Positions 51,958 to 60,583 are shown, counted from the first letter of the stretch. The stretch is 64,000 nucleotides of DNA from Collinsella aerofaciens (GCF_015558785.1 NZ_JADMOP010000007.1:1-64000); one strand, 5' to 3'. Notes: generated by a model not told the origin, from the letters alone. Program-made: numbers and translations.

Positions 51958-52200
51958 TTAGGCCTCCTTGGCAGCTTCGATAGCGTCGACGGCGTCGGCG
52001 ACAGAGTTGAGCGAGAGAAGGGTCTCGTCATCGATCTCGAGGTTGAACTCGTCCTCGATAGCCGTAACCAGCTGCAGGCGCTCGAGCGAGTTGGCATCGA
52101 GGTCGTCAAAGGTGGTCTCATCGCTAATTTCGGCAACATCGACGCCCAGAACGTCAGCAGCGACCTCGGCGATCTTGTCGAAGATTTCGGAGCGGTCCAT
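51958..52200 (-). CDS. acpP: Acyl carrier protein
   Basis: An 80-residue acidic helical carrier of growing acyl chains in fatty acid synthesis. The phosphopantetheine serine is Ser38 in DDLDANSLERLQL. The usual DSL motif is NSL here, so the aspartate before the serine is asparagine. The start at 52200 (MDRSEIFDKIAEV) gives the canonical length; the long upstream extension of the frame has no similarity. plsX lies upstream and rnc downstream, as in many bacteria. Confidence 0.93.
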   Translation of the reverse strand: MDRSEIFDKIAEVAADVLGVDVAEISDETTFDDLDANSLERLQLVTAIEDEFNLEIDDETLLSLNSVADAVDAIEAAKEA

Positions 52201-52324
52201 AGCGCTTCCTCTCATAGTGCATGAATACCAAAAGAATGGTACCGCCCGGGCGGTACCAAGACACGGTTCTGATTCTACCCCACGACGTGCGCCGCGAAGC
52301 ACATAACAGCACTCTAACTCGCTC

Positions 52325-53344
52325 TTATAAAACGATACCGTCCATAGAGTTGGCGACATTCTCGACCAGCCCGGCGCGCACGGCTTCGGCCGCCGCAAGC
52401 GTACCGTTTTTAACAGCCTCGACCGAGGTGGCACCATGGCCGATCAGGACCACGCCGCGCAGGCCCAAAAGAATCGCGCCGCCCTTGGCGTCGCCCGAAA
52501 GCTTGGCTTTAATCTCGCGCATCTGCTTTTTAATGAGCAGCGCGGCGATCTTGGTGCCGAGCGAGGCCATAAAGGCACCCTTGAGTTCCTGCAGCAAAAA
52601 CTTGGCAGCGCCCTCGGTGGCCTTGAGCGCGATGTTGCCCGACATGCCGTCGGCGACCACGACGTCAAAATTGCCCGACGTAAGATCGGTGCCCTCGCAG
52701 TTACCAACAAAGCCGGGAACGGCGGCTTTCATGGCCGGGAAGCAGGCCTTGGTAAAGTTGGAGCCCTTCTCGTCCTCGGTGCCGTTGGCAAGCAGGCCCA
52801 CGCGGGGATGCTCGATGCCCAGGACGACGCGGGCATAGGCGCTACCCATCTGAGCAAAACGCACCATGTCATCGACCTCCACATCGGGGTTGGCACCCAT
52901 GTCGCACAGCACCGTCAGACCGCCGGCGCGATTGGGCAACGCATTGGTGAGGCACGGACGCACCGGCTGCTTCTTGCCTTCGGCCTGATACCTAAACGGC
53001 GTCACGTAGGCGGTGGCAGCGGCGGTCATGGCACCGGTCGAGCCGGCGGAGAAGAACGCATCCGCGTTGCCCTTCTTAATGGCGCGGCAAGAAAGCACGA
53101 TCGACGACTTACGCTTGGTCATCACGGCGCGAATGGGATCGTCATCCATGGCGATAACGTCGGGTGCCTCCAGGGCCTCGACGCGCGCATGGGAGGCGGC
53201 AAAGGGATTGACGATTTCGGCGGGGCCAGCTGCCAAGACCTCGATATCGGGATCGGCGGCAAGCGCAGCCTCGATACCATCGAGAACGACCTGAGGTTTC
53301 TCGTCTCCGCCCACAACGTCTACACAAACGCGAACGTTACTCAT
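52325..53344 (-). CDS. plsX: Phosphate acyltransferase PlsX
   Basis: PlsX makes acyl-phosphate from acyl-ACP for phospholipid synthesis. It opens with VRVCVDVVGGDEKPQVVLDG and has SAGSTGAMTAAA, LCDMGANPDVEVDD, GLLANGTEDEKGS and the late FDVVVADGMSGNIALKATEG, all characteristic. The start at 53344 is chosen because AAGGAG lies seven bases before it; an ATG two codons upstream is too near. Length of 339 residues is normal. A hairpin with a T-run sits immediately before its ribosome-binding site. Confidence 0.94.
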   Translation of the reverse strand: MSNVRVCVDVVGGDEKPQVVLDGIEAALAADPDIEVLAAGPAEIVNPFAASHARVEALEAPDVIAMDDDPIRAVMTKRKSSIVLSCRAIKKGNADAFFSAGSTGAMTAAATAYVTPFRYQAEGKKQPVRPCLTNALPNRAGGLTVLCDMGANPDVEVDDMVRFAQMGSAYARVVLGIEHPRVGLLANGTEDEKGSNFTKACFPAMKAAVPGFVGNCEGTDLTSGNFDVVVADGMSGNIALKATEGAAKFLLQELKGAFMASLGTKIAALLIKKQMREIKAKLSGDAKGGAILLGLRGVVLIGHGATSVEAVKNGTLAAAEAVRAGLVENVANSMDGIVL

Positions 53345-53360
53345 ATACATGCTCCTTATA

Positions 53361-53391
53361 CAAAAATGGCCGACTCATTGAGCCGGCCATT
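53361..53391 (-). terminator. Terminator or attenuator between rpmF and plsX
   Basis: AATGGCCG and CGGCCATT form an eight-base-pair stem with an inner CTC/GAG pairing, followed on the minus strand by TTTTTGT and only a few bases later by the plsX ribosome-binding site. It may limit read-through from the highly expressed rpmF into plsX. Confidence 0.78.
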
Positions 53392-53431
53392 GTGGTTCCA
53401 TTTGGAACGGCATCGCATCCAGAGTATACCG

Positions 53432-53611
53432 TTACTCGGTAACGATAACCTCGCGGTCCTTGTAGAAACCGCAGCTGGGGCACACGTGGTGCGGGAGCTT
53501 GACAGCGCCGCAACGGGGGCACGTGGACTGAGCCGCAGCCGAGATCTTCATGTTGGCGGAACGACGGGTGTGAGTGCGGATACGACCCTGCTTTTGTTTA
53601 GGTACGGGCAT
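53432..53611 (-). CDS. rpmF: 50S ribosomal protein L32
   Basis: A short gene for a 59-residue ribosomal protein, translated as MPVPKQKQGRIRTHTRRSAN and onward. Two zinc-ribbon cysteine pairs are present, CPRC and CPSC, the zinc-binding (C+) form of L32. The end reads YKDREVIVTE. It lies between the DUF177 gene and plsX, the common rpmF-plsX arrangement. Confidence 0.96.
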   Translation of the reverse strand: MPVPKQKQGRIRTHTRRSANMKISAAAQSTCPRCGAVKLPHHVCPSCGFYKDREVIVTE

Positions 53612-53675
53612 AGTGACCTTCCTTATGAACTATCCAGTGTGGCGATTACGCGCAAGTAACGATACTACCACAGTT

Positions 53676-54230
53676 TTACTCATCGAGCTTGAGATTCTTC
53701 AATGCTGCAAATGGATTTTCCGTGGCAGCGGCCCATTCTGCCTCTGCCTGGGCGGCGCAATCGCATTGCTCGACGTTGAGGTTGCAACCGCAAGTGGGGC
53801 ACAAACCGCGACAATCGGGCTTGCAAAGCACCACAAACGGCGTGTCCATAACGACCGCGTCGTTGATGGGCTCGCCCAGATCGACGATGCGGTCCTCACC
53901 CAGGAGCTCGTAGCCATCCTCGTAGGCCTCGGGATCCTCGGGCTCCTCAAAGAGGTAGAACTCCTCGATCTCGCCGGCGATATCAAACGAGGCGGGCTCC
54001 AGGCAACGGTCGCACTCGCCGGTGGCGTGCGCACGGACCATGCCCGTGAGCAAGACACCGGTACCGGCATTGGTAAAGACAACGTCGTAGTCGATGCCGT
54101 CCTGAAGCTGGTACTCCTTCTCGCCCACCGTGTAGGTGGCGACATCGACCTTACCGGTCAGCGGATACGAATCTCCAGGAAACTCGAGCTGCTCGGAAAG
54201 ATCGACGGTAACGCTCGGGAACTCAGCCAT
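53676..54230 (-). CDS. DUF177 (YceD) family protein, rRNA/L32-linked
   Basis: A 184-residue YceD/DUF177 protein. In bacteria and plants this family is linked to 23S rRNA processing or accumulation, and its gene usually precedes rpmF, as here. Cysteine pairs GECDRCLEP and CRGLCPTCGCNLN look metal-binding, and the end NPFAALKNLKL is typical. The start at 54230 overlaps the stop codon of the upstream gene by one base. Confidence 0.88.
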   Translation of the reverse strand: MAEFPSVTVDLSEQLEFPGDSYPLTGKVDVATYTVGEKEYQLQDGIDYDVVFTNAGTGVLLTGMVRAHATGECDRCLEPASFDIAGEIEEFYLFEEPEDPEAYEDGYELLGEDRIVDLGEPINDAVVMDTPFVVLCKPDCRGLCPTCGCNLNVEQCDCAAQAEAEWAAATENPFAALKNLKLDE

Positions 54231-54727
54231 TACCACTGACCATTCTGTTGGGCGGCACCCTCGTTGAGCTGCTGACGGCAACGGGTAACGGTGCCGGTCA
54301 GGCTCTTGAGGTTCTCCTCCAGGTGCGTAAAGACCTGCTCTGCGTAGTCCTCGGCAGCATAACGCGTCTCCCGCTCGTACTGCTGGGCACGATCGCGGAT
54401 GTCGTCGGCCTGCTGCTGCGCAAGGCGGACGATCTCCTGCTCACCGGCAATGGTGAGGGCCTGCTGCTGAGCGTCGGCGATGATGGAATCGGCCTGGGCG
54501 GCGGCGGAAGCCATAAGCTCCTCGCGCTCCTTAAGGATACGGCGGGACTTCTGCCACTCCTCAGGATAGCTCATGCGGATCTCGTCGAGGATGTTGAAGA
54601 ACACGTCGGCGTCGATGACCTTGAACTGAGCGTTCTTGCCGAAAGGCGGCTTGGCTTCCTCGATCAGCCCTTCGAGCTCATCGACCAAGCTGACGATCCT
54701 ATCGCCAGGAAAATTCTCGCCCGGCAT
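54230..54727 (-). CDS. Coiled-coil protein, SepIVA/DivIVA-like
   Basis: A 165-residue, almost wholly helical protein. After an N-terminal segment with RIVSLVDELEGLIEEAK and FFNILDEIRMSYPEEWQ comes a coiled coil rich in Ala, Gln and Glu (about residues 65-150). The mycobacterial septal factor SepIVA has a similar layout and lies next to DUF177, rnc and smc, so this may be its counterpart (inference from recalled synteny and architecture). An ATP synthase B-like coiled coil is the alternative. AAAGGAG precedes the start at 54727. Confidence 0.6.
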   Translation of the reverse strand: MPGENFPGDRIVSLVDELEGLIEEAKPPFGKNAQFKVIDADVFFNILDEIRMSYPEEWQKSRRILKEREELMASAAAQADSIIADAQQQALTIAGEQEIVRLAQQQADDIRDRAQQYERETRYAAEDYAEQVFTHLEENLKSLTGTVTRCRQQLNEGAAQQNGQW

Positions 54728-54795
54728 CCGGTCTCCTTTCATAGGTAACATATCATCGTGCTAGTTTACCACATGCCACCAGGCAATAAAAAACG

Positions 54796-55293
54796 TCACG
54801 AAAAGCGATGTCTGAGCGCTTCGACCACGTTGGGCGGCACAAACGTCGATACATCGCTGCCGAGCGAGGCGATCTGGCGAACGACCGAGCTCGAGATGTA
54901 ACCGTACTGCGGAGCACTCATGACAAAGATGGACTCCAGCTCGCTATCCAAGCGATAATTGAGGTCGGCCTGCTGCAGCTCATACTCAAAGTCGGTCATG
55001 GCGCGCAGGCCCTTGACCACGGCCCCCGCCCCCTGCTCACGAGCGAAGTCGACCAAGAGGCCGGTAAAGGGCAGGACTTCGACGCCGTCGATATCACCGA
55101 GCGCCTCGCGGGCCAGCGCCACGCGCTCATCGAGCATAAACGTGGTGCCCACACCGTTTTTACCCTGCGACTCTGCAACAGCGACGATCACACTGGGAAA
55201 GATGCGGCGGGCGCGGCGGATCACATCGATATGGCCAAACGTGATGGGATCGAAGGTGCCCGGGACGATCACGCGGTTGATGGTGTCATTCAT
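54796..55293 (-). CDS. coaD: Phosphopantetheine adenylyltransferase
   Basis: It makes dephospho-CoA from phosphopantetheine and ATP in coenzyme A synthesis. The nucleotide-binding VPGTFDPITFGHIDVI is at the N-terminus, followed by RAMTDFEYELQQADLNY and the second motif GYISSSVVRQIASLG. The start at 55293 follows AGGAGG and gives 165 residues, the family standard. It overlaps rsmD by eight bases; the rsmD-coaD pair is widely conserved. A possible terminator (T-run after the stop) is weak. Confidence 0.95.
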   Translation of the reverse strand: MNDTINRVIVPGTFDPITFGHIDVIRRARRIFPSVIVAVAESQGKNGVGTTFMLDERVALAREALGDIDGVEVLPFTGLLVDFAREQGAGAVVKGLRAMTDFEYELQQADLNYRLDSELESIFVMSAPQYGYISSSVVRQIASLGSDVSTFVPPNVVEALRHRFS

Positions 55294-55942
55294 GGGCGTC
55301 CTCCTGAAACGTCGTGGCATCATTGTTGTCAGCATCGGTGCCGGCGCTATCGCCCTCACCATCGTCATCGCCGACCCAACGGAGCAGGTCGACCGAGGTA
55401 ATGCCGTAGCGCTTCTCACGTACAGTCTCAAAGTCTGCCGGATGCGCGCCCGCATCGGCGGCGGCATGCTCAAACAGGGCGTAAGCGCCAGACGCAAGCA
55501 GACCCTGCTGGGCCAGATTCTGCAGCAGTTCCTCGACCGGCTCGGCACCAAAAGCATAGGGCGGGTCGAGCAGGACCAGATCAAAGGGGCCGCCCGGTAC
55601 ACGACCGCGTGAGGCACTCGTCAGCATGTCGCCCGTGACCACGCGCCAACGCGCACGGTCATGGCAGAGCGACTCGATATTCTTGGTAATGAGCCGCGCG
55701 GCGTTGCGATCGATCTCAAACGTCGTGAGCGAGCGGGCCCCACGAGAGAGCATCTCTAACCCTAAGGCACCGGAGCCGCCAAAGGCGTCCAACACACGAA
55801 CCTCGTCCAAATCGAAATCGAATGCCGACATGACCATAGATGCGCACGCCTCGCGCACGCGATCAGTCGTGGGGCGGGTGACATCGCGACCACGGGGCTC
55901 CTCGATCTTACGACCGCGCCATTCGCCGCCGATGATTCTCAT
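55286..55942 (-). CDS. rsmD: 16S rRNA (guanine(966)-N(2))-methyltransferase RsmD
   Basis: It methylates G966 of 16S rRNA. The N-terminal RIIGGEWRGRKI and RPTTDRVREACASM, the SAM site VLDAFGGSGALGLEMLSRGA and the catalytic LVLLDPPYAFG are all present. Of 218 residues, about 30 at the C-terminus are an acidic Asp- and Asn-rich extension outside the fold. It overlaps recG by four bases and coaD by eight. Confidence 0.94.
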   Translation of the reverse strand: MRIIGGEWRGRKIEEPRGRDVTRPTTDRVREACASMVMSAFDFDLDEVRVLDAFGGSGALGLEMLSRGARSLTTFEIDRNAARLITKNIESLCHDRARWRVVTGDMLTSASRGRVPGGPFDLVLLDPPYAFGAEPVEELLQNLAQQGLLASGAYALFEHAAADAGAHPADFETVREKRYGITSVDLLRWVGDDDGEGDSAGTDADNNDATTFQEDAHE

Positions 55943-58116
55943 CCTCCGCTGACCTCCTTAAAGATATGTCGATAACGCATGGCGACCGCGTCGCGCAAGG
56001 GACGCGTCGCCACAGAGTCAAGGTTGCAAGCATACCGCAAGAGCTCGACCGCGTCCAAATGGGCCCACTCGATCAGCTCCTCGTCGGCGTCCAGGTCGAC
56101 AAAGCGCAGGGTCACACCACCATGCTGGCGATAACCCAGGATCTCGCCTTCATGGCGCAGGCGCAGGTCCATCTGGGCGAGCGTAAAGCCGTCCGAGGTC
56201 TTTTCGAGCGACTGGAGACGGTCTTGTGCCGCCGATGCGCCGCCGTTGCCCTTGGAGTGCGTCATGACCAGGCACGTGCCCGACACACTGCCACGGCCCA
56301 CGCGGCCGCGCAGCTGGTGCAGGGCAGCCAATCCAAAGCGCTCGCCGTTCTCGATGACCATGACGGTGGCGTTAGGCACGTCGACGCCCACCTCGACCAC
56401 CGTAGTCGAGACGAGCACGTCAATCTCGCCACGCTTGAAGGCATCGATAACCTGGTCCTTCTCCCCCGCCGGCATGCGGCCGTGAAGGCGCTCGACGGTA
56501 AGCCCCGGCAACGCAAGACGCAGTCGGTCGAGCTCGGTTGCCGTATCGTGCAGCGGCACGGGGACGGTTACGCGGCCCTCGTCGTCGCGAGCAATACCGG
56601 GCACGTCTTCCAGCTCATCGGCCGAGTCACTCGGCTCCACGAGCGGACAAATCACGTAGGCCTGCTGACCCTTTTCATGCGCCTCGCGGATGGCGCCATA
56701 GGCGAGGTCACGGCTCGACTCGGTGAGCACGCGTGTCGTCACGCCAGCACCAGGGACGGGCCGATGGCGAATGATGCTCGTATCCAGATCGCCGTAGACC
56801 GAAAGCGCCAGCGTACGCGGGATGGGCGTCGCCGTCATAACGAGCAGATCGGCACCCGGCCCCTTCGCGCGCAGGGCGTTGCGTTGGCCCACACCAAACC
56901 GGTGCTGTTCATCGATGACCACGAGCGACAGATGCTTGAACGCAACGTTATCCGAAAGAACCGCGTGGGTGCCAAAGAGCACGTCAAGCTCGCCCGATTC
57001 CAGCTGTGCATGGATGCGCTCGCGCTCTGCGGCCGGCGTGGCACCCGTCAGAAGTGCCCAGGACATGCCGGCCTGCGAGAGCAGAGGGCCGGTCTTATCG
57101 GCATATTGGCGCGCCAGCACGCCCGTGGGCGCCATAACGCAGGCCTGCGTGCCGCTATCGGCAGCCACAGCCAGCGCGCAGGCGGCAACGGCGGTCTTAC
57201 CGGTACCGACATCGCCCAGCAGCAGACGGTTCATCACGCGCCCGCCATCGCACATGTCATGCAGGATGTCTTGGAATGCGGCCTCCTGCTCGTCGCTCAG
57301 CGAAAACGGAAGGGCCTGTTTAAGCGCGCCCAGATGCTCGCCCGCAGTGTGGGCATAGGGCACCACATCGACCAGGCCGCCGTCGTTGCGCAGACGCAGC
57401 GCCAGCTGCAGGTAGAGGCACTCCTCGTAGGCAAGACGCCGGCGTGCGATGTCGCGCTCAGCCATGCTCGAGGGAAAGTGGATCGATCGAAGCGCACGAG
57501 CATTGCTCATCAGGCGACGTTTAACGCGCAAGCGTGCGGGAATCGGGTCGAACGGATTGCCGACGACCTCGAGCGCGCCGCTTACGATGCGGCGCATCCA
57601 CGCCTGGCTCACGCCATCACTCACGTAATGGACCGGCAGGATGGTGCCTGCGGCACGCCCGTCCTCGAGCTTTTCAAAGTGCGGCGAGGCCATCTGCTTA
57701 AAGCCGTAGGCAAACTCGACCTTGCCCATCACGGCCAGGCGGTCGCCCTGCTTAAGCTGCTGGGCAATCCAGGGCTGGCGGAAAAAGGCGACCTGCAGCA
57801 CGCCCGTCTCGTCAACAAGCGAGACCTCGGTCACCTGCATGCGCGGACGCGGCTGCTTTTGGACGATACGGTCGACCGTGGCGATGATGGTGCACACGGT
57901 ACCGATGGGCGCCATCTCGATAGACCAAGAACGGGTAAAGTCGAGGTATCGATGAGGGATATGGAGAAGGAGGTCCCCCACCGTCCGAATTCCCAGACGG
58001 CGAAGGGCCTCCTCACGTTTACCCGAAACATATTTGAGTCGCGCGATATCCTCGTCGAGCGCATTGCTCTGGGCAAAGCGCTCCGAGACGCGCGGCACGG
58101 AGCACAGCTCGGACAT
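55939..58116 (-). CDS. recG: ATP-dependent DNA helicase RecG
   Basis: RecG remodels stalled forks and Holliday junctions. The N-terminal wedge domain has an OB fold (VGDLLLHIPHRYLDFT, QVTEVSLVDETGVLQV). Helicase motifs follow: LLGDVGTGKTAVAA, VVIDEQHRFGVGQR, MTATPIPRTLALSVYG, ERLHGRMPAGEKDQV and LHQLRGRVGRG, then the RecG-type C-terminus DLRLRHEGEILGYRQHGG, which resembles the usual RGPGE-G motif but lacks its glycine-proline. The 725 residues are normal. It is ten bases downstream of fakA. Confidence 0.95.
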   Translation of the reverse strand: MSELCSVPRVSERFAQSNALDEDIARLKYVSGKREEALRRLGIRTVGDLLLHIPHRYLDFTRSWSIEMAPIGTVCTIIATVDRIVQKQPRPRMQVTEVSLVDETGVLQVAFFRQPWIAQQLKQGDRLAVMGKVEFAYGFKQMASPHFEKLEDGRAAGTILPVHYVSDGVSQAWMRRIVSGALEVVGNPFDPIPARLRVKRRLMSNARALRSIHFPSSMAERDIARRRLAYEECLYLQLALRLRNDGGLVDVVPYAHTAGEHLGALKQALPFSLSDEQEAAFQDILHDMCDGGRVMNRLLLGDVGTGKTAVAACALAVAADSGTQACVMAPTGVLARQYADKTGPLLSQAGMSWALLTGATPAAERERIHAQLESGELDVLFGTHAVLSDNVAFKHLSLVVIDEQHRFGVGQRNALRAKGPGADLLVMTATPIPRTLALSVYGDLDTSIIRHRPVPGAGVTTRVLTESSRDLAYGAIREAHEKGQQAYVICPLVEPSDSADELEDVPGIARDDEGRVTVPVPLHDTATELDRLRLALPGLTVERLHGRMPAGEKDQVIDAFKRGEIDVLVSTTVVEVGVDVPNATVMVIENGERFGLAALHQLRGRVGRGSVSGTCLVMTHSKGNGGASAAQDRLQSLEKTSDGFTLAQMDLRLRHEGEILGYRQHGGVTLRFVDLDADEELIEWAHLDAVELLRYACNLDSVATRPLRDAVAMRYRHIFKEVSGG

Positions 58117-58126
58117 GGGCAGTTGC

Positions 58127-59788
58127 CTACTCGATCGAGAAGATCACGGGATAGAGCGGCTGCTCGCCACGATGGGCGTCAATCTCCAGATCGGGCTGAG
58201 CCTCCTCGATAGCGTCGACGATCTCCTGGAAGGCCTCATCGGACAGCTCCTCGCCGGCCAGAATCGTCAGCGCGTCGCCCTCCTCTTCCTCCTGCATGCG
58301 GTTGATGCAGTCGAGCGTGACCTGCTTCACGTCGGAACCGACCACGTCGATGGAGCCGGCGATGATACCCATGACGTCACCGGAGTGAATCGGAGAACCG
58401 TCAGAGGCACTGGAGTCGCGCACGGCGCGGGTGACCTCGCCATCGCGGACCTCGCTGATGGCGTCGACCATGGCGGCGACGGCATCCTCGAGCTCGGAAT
58501 CGGGCAGGACCGCGAACAGCGCGGAGAAGGCCTGCGGGACGGTCTTGGTGGGAACGACGGCGACCTTCTTGTCGGTGCAGGCTGAAGCAGCAGCCTCAGC
58601 GGCCATGCGGATGTTGCCGTTGTTGGGCAGGATGATGACCGAGGTCGCGTTGACCTGGTCCACCGCGCCCAGCAGGTCGGCGGTCGAGGGATTCATAGTC
58701 TGGCCACCGGACACGATCACGTCGACGCCGAGGGACTTGAGGATGTCGGCCTCGCCGGAACCGGCGGCAACGGCGACAAAGCCCAGCGCCTTGGCGGGCT
58801 CGGCGGCCTTTTCCTGATCCTCGTGGATCTTGGCGGTACGGTCGTGGGCCTCCATCTCCATGTTGTGGATAAAGACCTCATAGATCTGACCGAGCTGCAG
58901 CATGTGCTCGAGCACCAGGTTGGGGGTGTTGGAGTGCACATGGATCTTGTAGTCGGGATAGGCGCCCACGAGAAGCTCGCAGTCGCCCATGGAACCCAGG
59001 AACTTAAGGCACTCGTCCTCGTCAAACGGGGCGTCGGCCTTAAACAGGAACTCGTTGCAGTAGCGGAACTCCGAGCCCTCCCAATCGTCGTTGGCCTCGA
59101 TCTCAACGCGACCAAGGGCCGCGTCGCGGGCAGAGACAGCGGAATCAAACGTGGCGGAGAAATCCTCGACAACGGTGCTGCGGCCAAGTGCTGCAGCCAC
59201 AAAGTTCTCAAGGAAGATGGCGAAGCCAAAGGCGCCGGAGTCGACCACGCCGTTCTCCTTCAGAACGGGCAGCAGGTCGGGCGTGCGGGCGACGGACTGG
59301 TACGCCTCGACGACGATAGCATCGAGCGCATCCTCGGCCGAGAACTTCTTCTTCTCGCACTCATCGGCCTTGGTCGAGACATCGCGCAGGACCGTGAGGA
59401 TCGTGCCCTCGATGGGCTTGCGGACAGCCTGGAAGGCAACCTTGACGGCACGACGGAAGGCGAAGGCAATGTTGGCGGACGTAATAGGCTCGTCGGCAGA
59501 GACAAGACCCTCGGCCACGCCGCGCAGAATCTGCGAGGTGATGACTCCGGAGTTACCGCGGGCACCCATCAGGGAGCCGTGGGTGATGGCGCCGGCGATG
59601 GCCTCCATATCGGCATCGGCGGGAAGGGCGGAAAGCTCCTTGGTCACCGAGGCGAGCGTGAGCGACATGTTGGTGCCGGTGTCGCCGTCGGGTACGGGGA
59701 AGACGTTGAGCTTGTTGATCTCCTCGGCCTTGTCGGAAACGGCAGCCGCAGCGATCGGAAAACAGGTGCGAATGGTCTTTGCAATCAT
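58127..59788 (-). CDS. Fatty acid kinase-like protein FakA (DhaL/DAK2 domain)
   Basis: FakA phosphorylates FakB-bound exogenous fatty acids, feeding PlsX-dependent lipid synthesis. The N-terminal DhaL ATP-binding domain (residues 1 to about 200) has KLNVFPVPDGDTGTNMSLT and HGSLMGARGNSGVITSQIL. The middle and C-terminal parts match FakA (YLLVGAYPDYKIHVHSN-like segment and VSGGQTMNPSTADLL). Length of 553 residues is right. The Asp23 gene upstream is its usual neighbour. FakB is not in the window. Confidence 0.9.
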   Translation of the reverse strand: MIAKTIRTCFPIAAAAVSDKAEEINKLNVFPVPDGDTGTNMSLTLASVTKELSALPADADMEAIAGAITHGSLMGARGNSGVITSQILRGVAEGLVSADEPITSANIAFAFRRAVKVAFQAVRKPIEGTILTVLRDVSTKADECEKKKFSAEDALDAIVVEAYQSVARTPDLLPVLKENGVVDSGAFGFAIFLENFVAAALGRSTVVEDFSATFDSAVSARDAALGRVEIEANDDWEGSEFRYCNEFLFKADAPFDEDECLKFLGSMGDCELLVGAYPDYKIHVHSNTPNLVLEHMLQLGQIYEVFIHNMEMEAHDRTAKIHEDQEKAAEPAKALGFVAVAAGSGEADILKSLGVDVIVSGGQTMNPSTADLLGAVDQVNATSVIILPNNGNIRMAAEAAASACTDKKVAVVPTKTVPQAFSALFAVLPDSELEDAVAAMVDAISEVRDGEVTRAVRDSSASDGSPIHSGDVMGIIAGSIDVVGSDVKQVTLDCINRMQEEEEGDALTILAGEELSDEAFQEIVDAIEEAQPDLEIDAHRGEQPLYPVIFSIE

Positions 59789-59815
59789 GGGTATTTGAAT
59801 CTCCGTTTTCGGATG

Positions 59816-60172
59816 CTAGTTCAGACGGCTCTTGAGCGCGTCGATATGGATGCCGATCTTAAGGCTGGCGGGATCGATCTGGGCGATCTCCTGCAGGGTA
59901 AAGGCAACGGAGCTCGAAAGATTGTGGCAGACGGACTTCATGTTGACGCCGTTCTCGAGCACGACGTGAAGATCGACCGTAAGGCCGTTCTCGTCGGCGG
60001 AGACAAGCACGCCCTTGCGGAGGCGCTGACCGGCAAGCAGGCGCACGCTCTCGGCGCCCTGGAGCTGTTCGGCCATACCGACGACGCCATAGCACGTCAT
60101 CGCGGCATAACCGGCAATATCGGCAATAACGTCGTTCGAGACGCTCAGGCTGCCGTTAATGGTCTCAGACAC
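59816..60172 (-). CDS. Asp23/Gls24 family protein, second copy
   Basis: A 118-residue Asp23 (DUF322) protein beginning VSETINGSLSVSNDVIADIAG from a GTG start at 60172, which is well supported by AAGGAG six bases before it. The VDLHVVLENGVNMKSVCHNL and IDALKSRLN segments fit the family. It is the usual partner gene upstream of fakA in Gram-positives. The paralogue at 13959-14321 is divergent in sequence. Confidence 0.87.
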   Translation of the reverse strand: MSETINGSLSVSNDVIADIAGYAAMTCYGVVGMAEQLQGAESVRLLAGQRLRKGVLVSADENGLTVDLHVVLENGVNMKSVCHNLSSSVAFTLQEIAQIDPASLKIGIHIDALKSRLN

Positions 60173-60329
60173 AAGAATCTCCTTATCTGGTGCTCGCGGC
60201 ACCATCTCGTGGGAGCAATCATTGGATATTCTACAACGACCGCGCCATGTTGAGGTGGCGGGCCTCGGGATTACATCCTCGACACGAAATGTTGATACGG
60301 TAACGTTCGAGCCAGGCGATCGCGGCAAG

Positions 60330-60359
60330 AAAAAACCCGCCGCATAAGCGACGGGTTTT
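60330..60359 (-). terminator. Terminator of tRNA-Asn
   Basis: AAAACCCGCCGC and GCGACGGGTTTT pair over 12 positions with one mismatch and a four-base loop, followed on the minus strand by TTTTTTC. It lies seven bases after the tRNA 3' end. Confidence 0.9.
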
Positions 60360-60365
60360 ACAACC

Positions 60366-60440
60366 TGGCTCCCCGGGTAGGACTCGAACCTACAACAGCG
60401 CGGTTAACAGCCGCGTGCTCTACCATTGAGCTACCGAGGA
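60366..60440 (-). tRNA. tRNA-Asn (anticodon GTT)
   Basis: On the minus strand the acceptor stem TCCTCGG/CCGGGGA, D-arm, anticodon stem CGCGG/CCGCG with loop CTGTTAA and T-arm GTTCGAGTC form a full cloverleaf. The anticodon is GTT, which reads AAC and AAU. CCA is encoded (60366-60368). It has its own promoter and terminator. Confidence 0.97.
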
Positions 60441-60470
60441 ATAGGTGCGTGCTCTCAAGCAACGAAGTTT

Positions 60471-60498
60471 ATTATACGGACGAATCAGCTCAGGGCAA
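60471..60498 (-). promoter_or_regulatory. Promoter of tRNA-Asn
   Basis: A consensus -10 box TATAAT (60471-60476) and a -35 box TTGCCC (60493-60498) on the minus strand are separated by 16 bases. The -10 box lies 30 bases from the tRNA 5' end. Confidence 0.75.
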
Positions 60499-60530
60499 GA
60501 ACTTTTTTAAGAAATTTTCCGATCCAGTCA

Positions 60531-60574
60531 TTGGGGACGTTCTTAAACGACTAGTCATTCAAGAACGTCCCCAA
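60531..60574. repeat. 14-bp palindrome with a palindromic loop
   Basis: TTGGGGACGTTCTT and AAGAACGTCCCCAA are perfect inverted arms around a 16-base loop that itself contains GACTAGTC. No T-run follows on either side. It lies between tRNA-Asn and the rpoD terminator and resembles the other intergenic palindromes in style, not sequence. Confidence 0.7.
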
Positions 60575-60583
60575 CGACTACAT

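Noticed and set aside
60173..60365. Hidden rpmB (L28) gene near the Asp23-fakA pair, as in Firmicutes
   Set aside because: No frame on either strand matches the start or cysteine pattern of L28.
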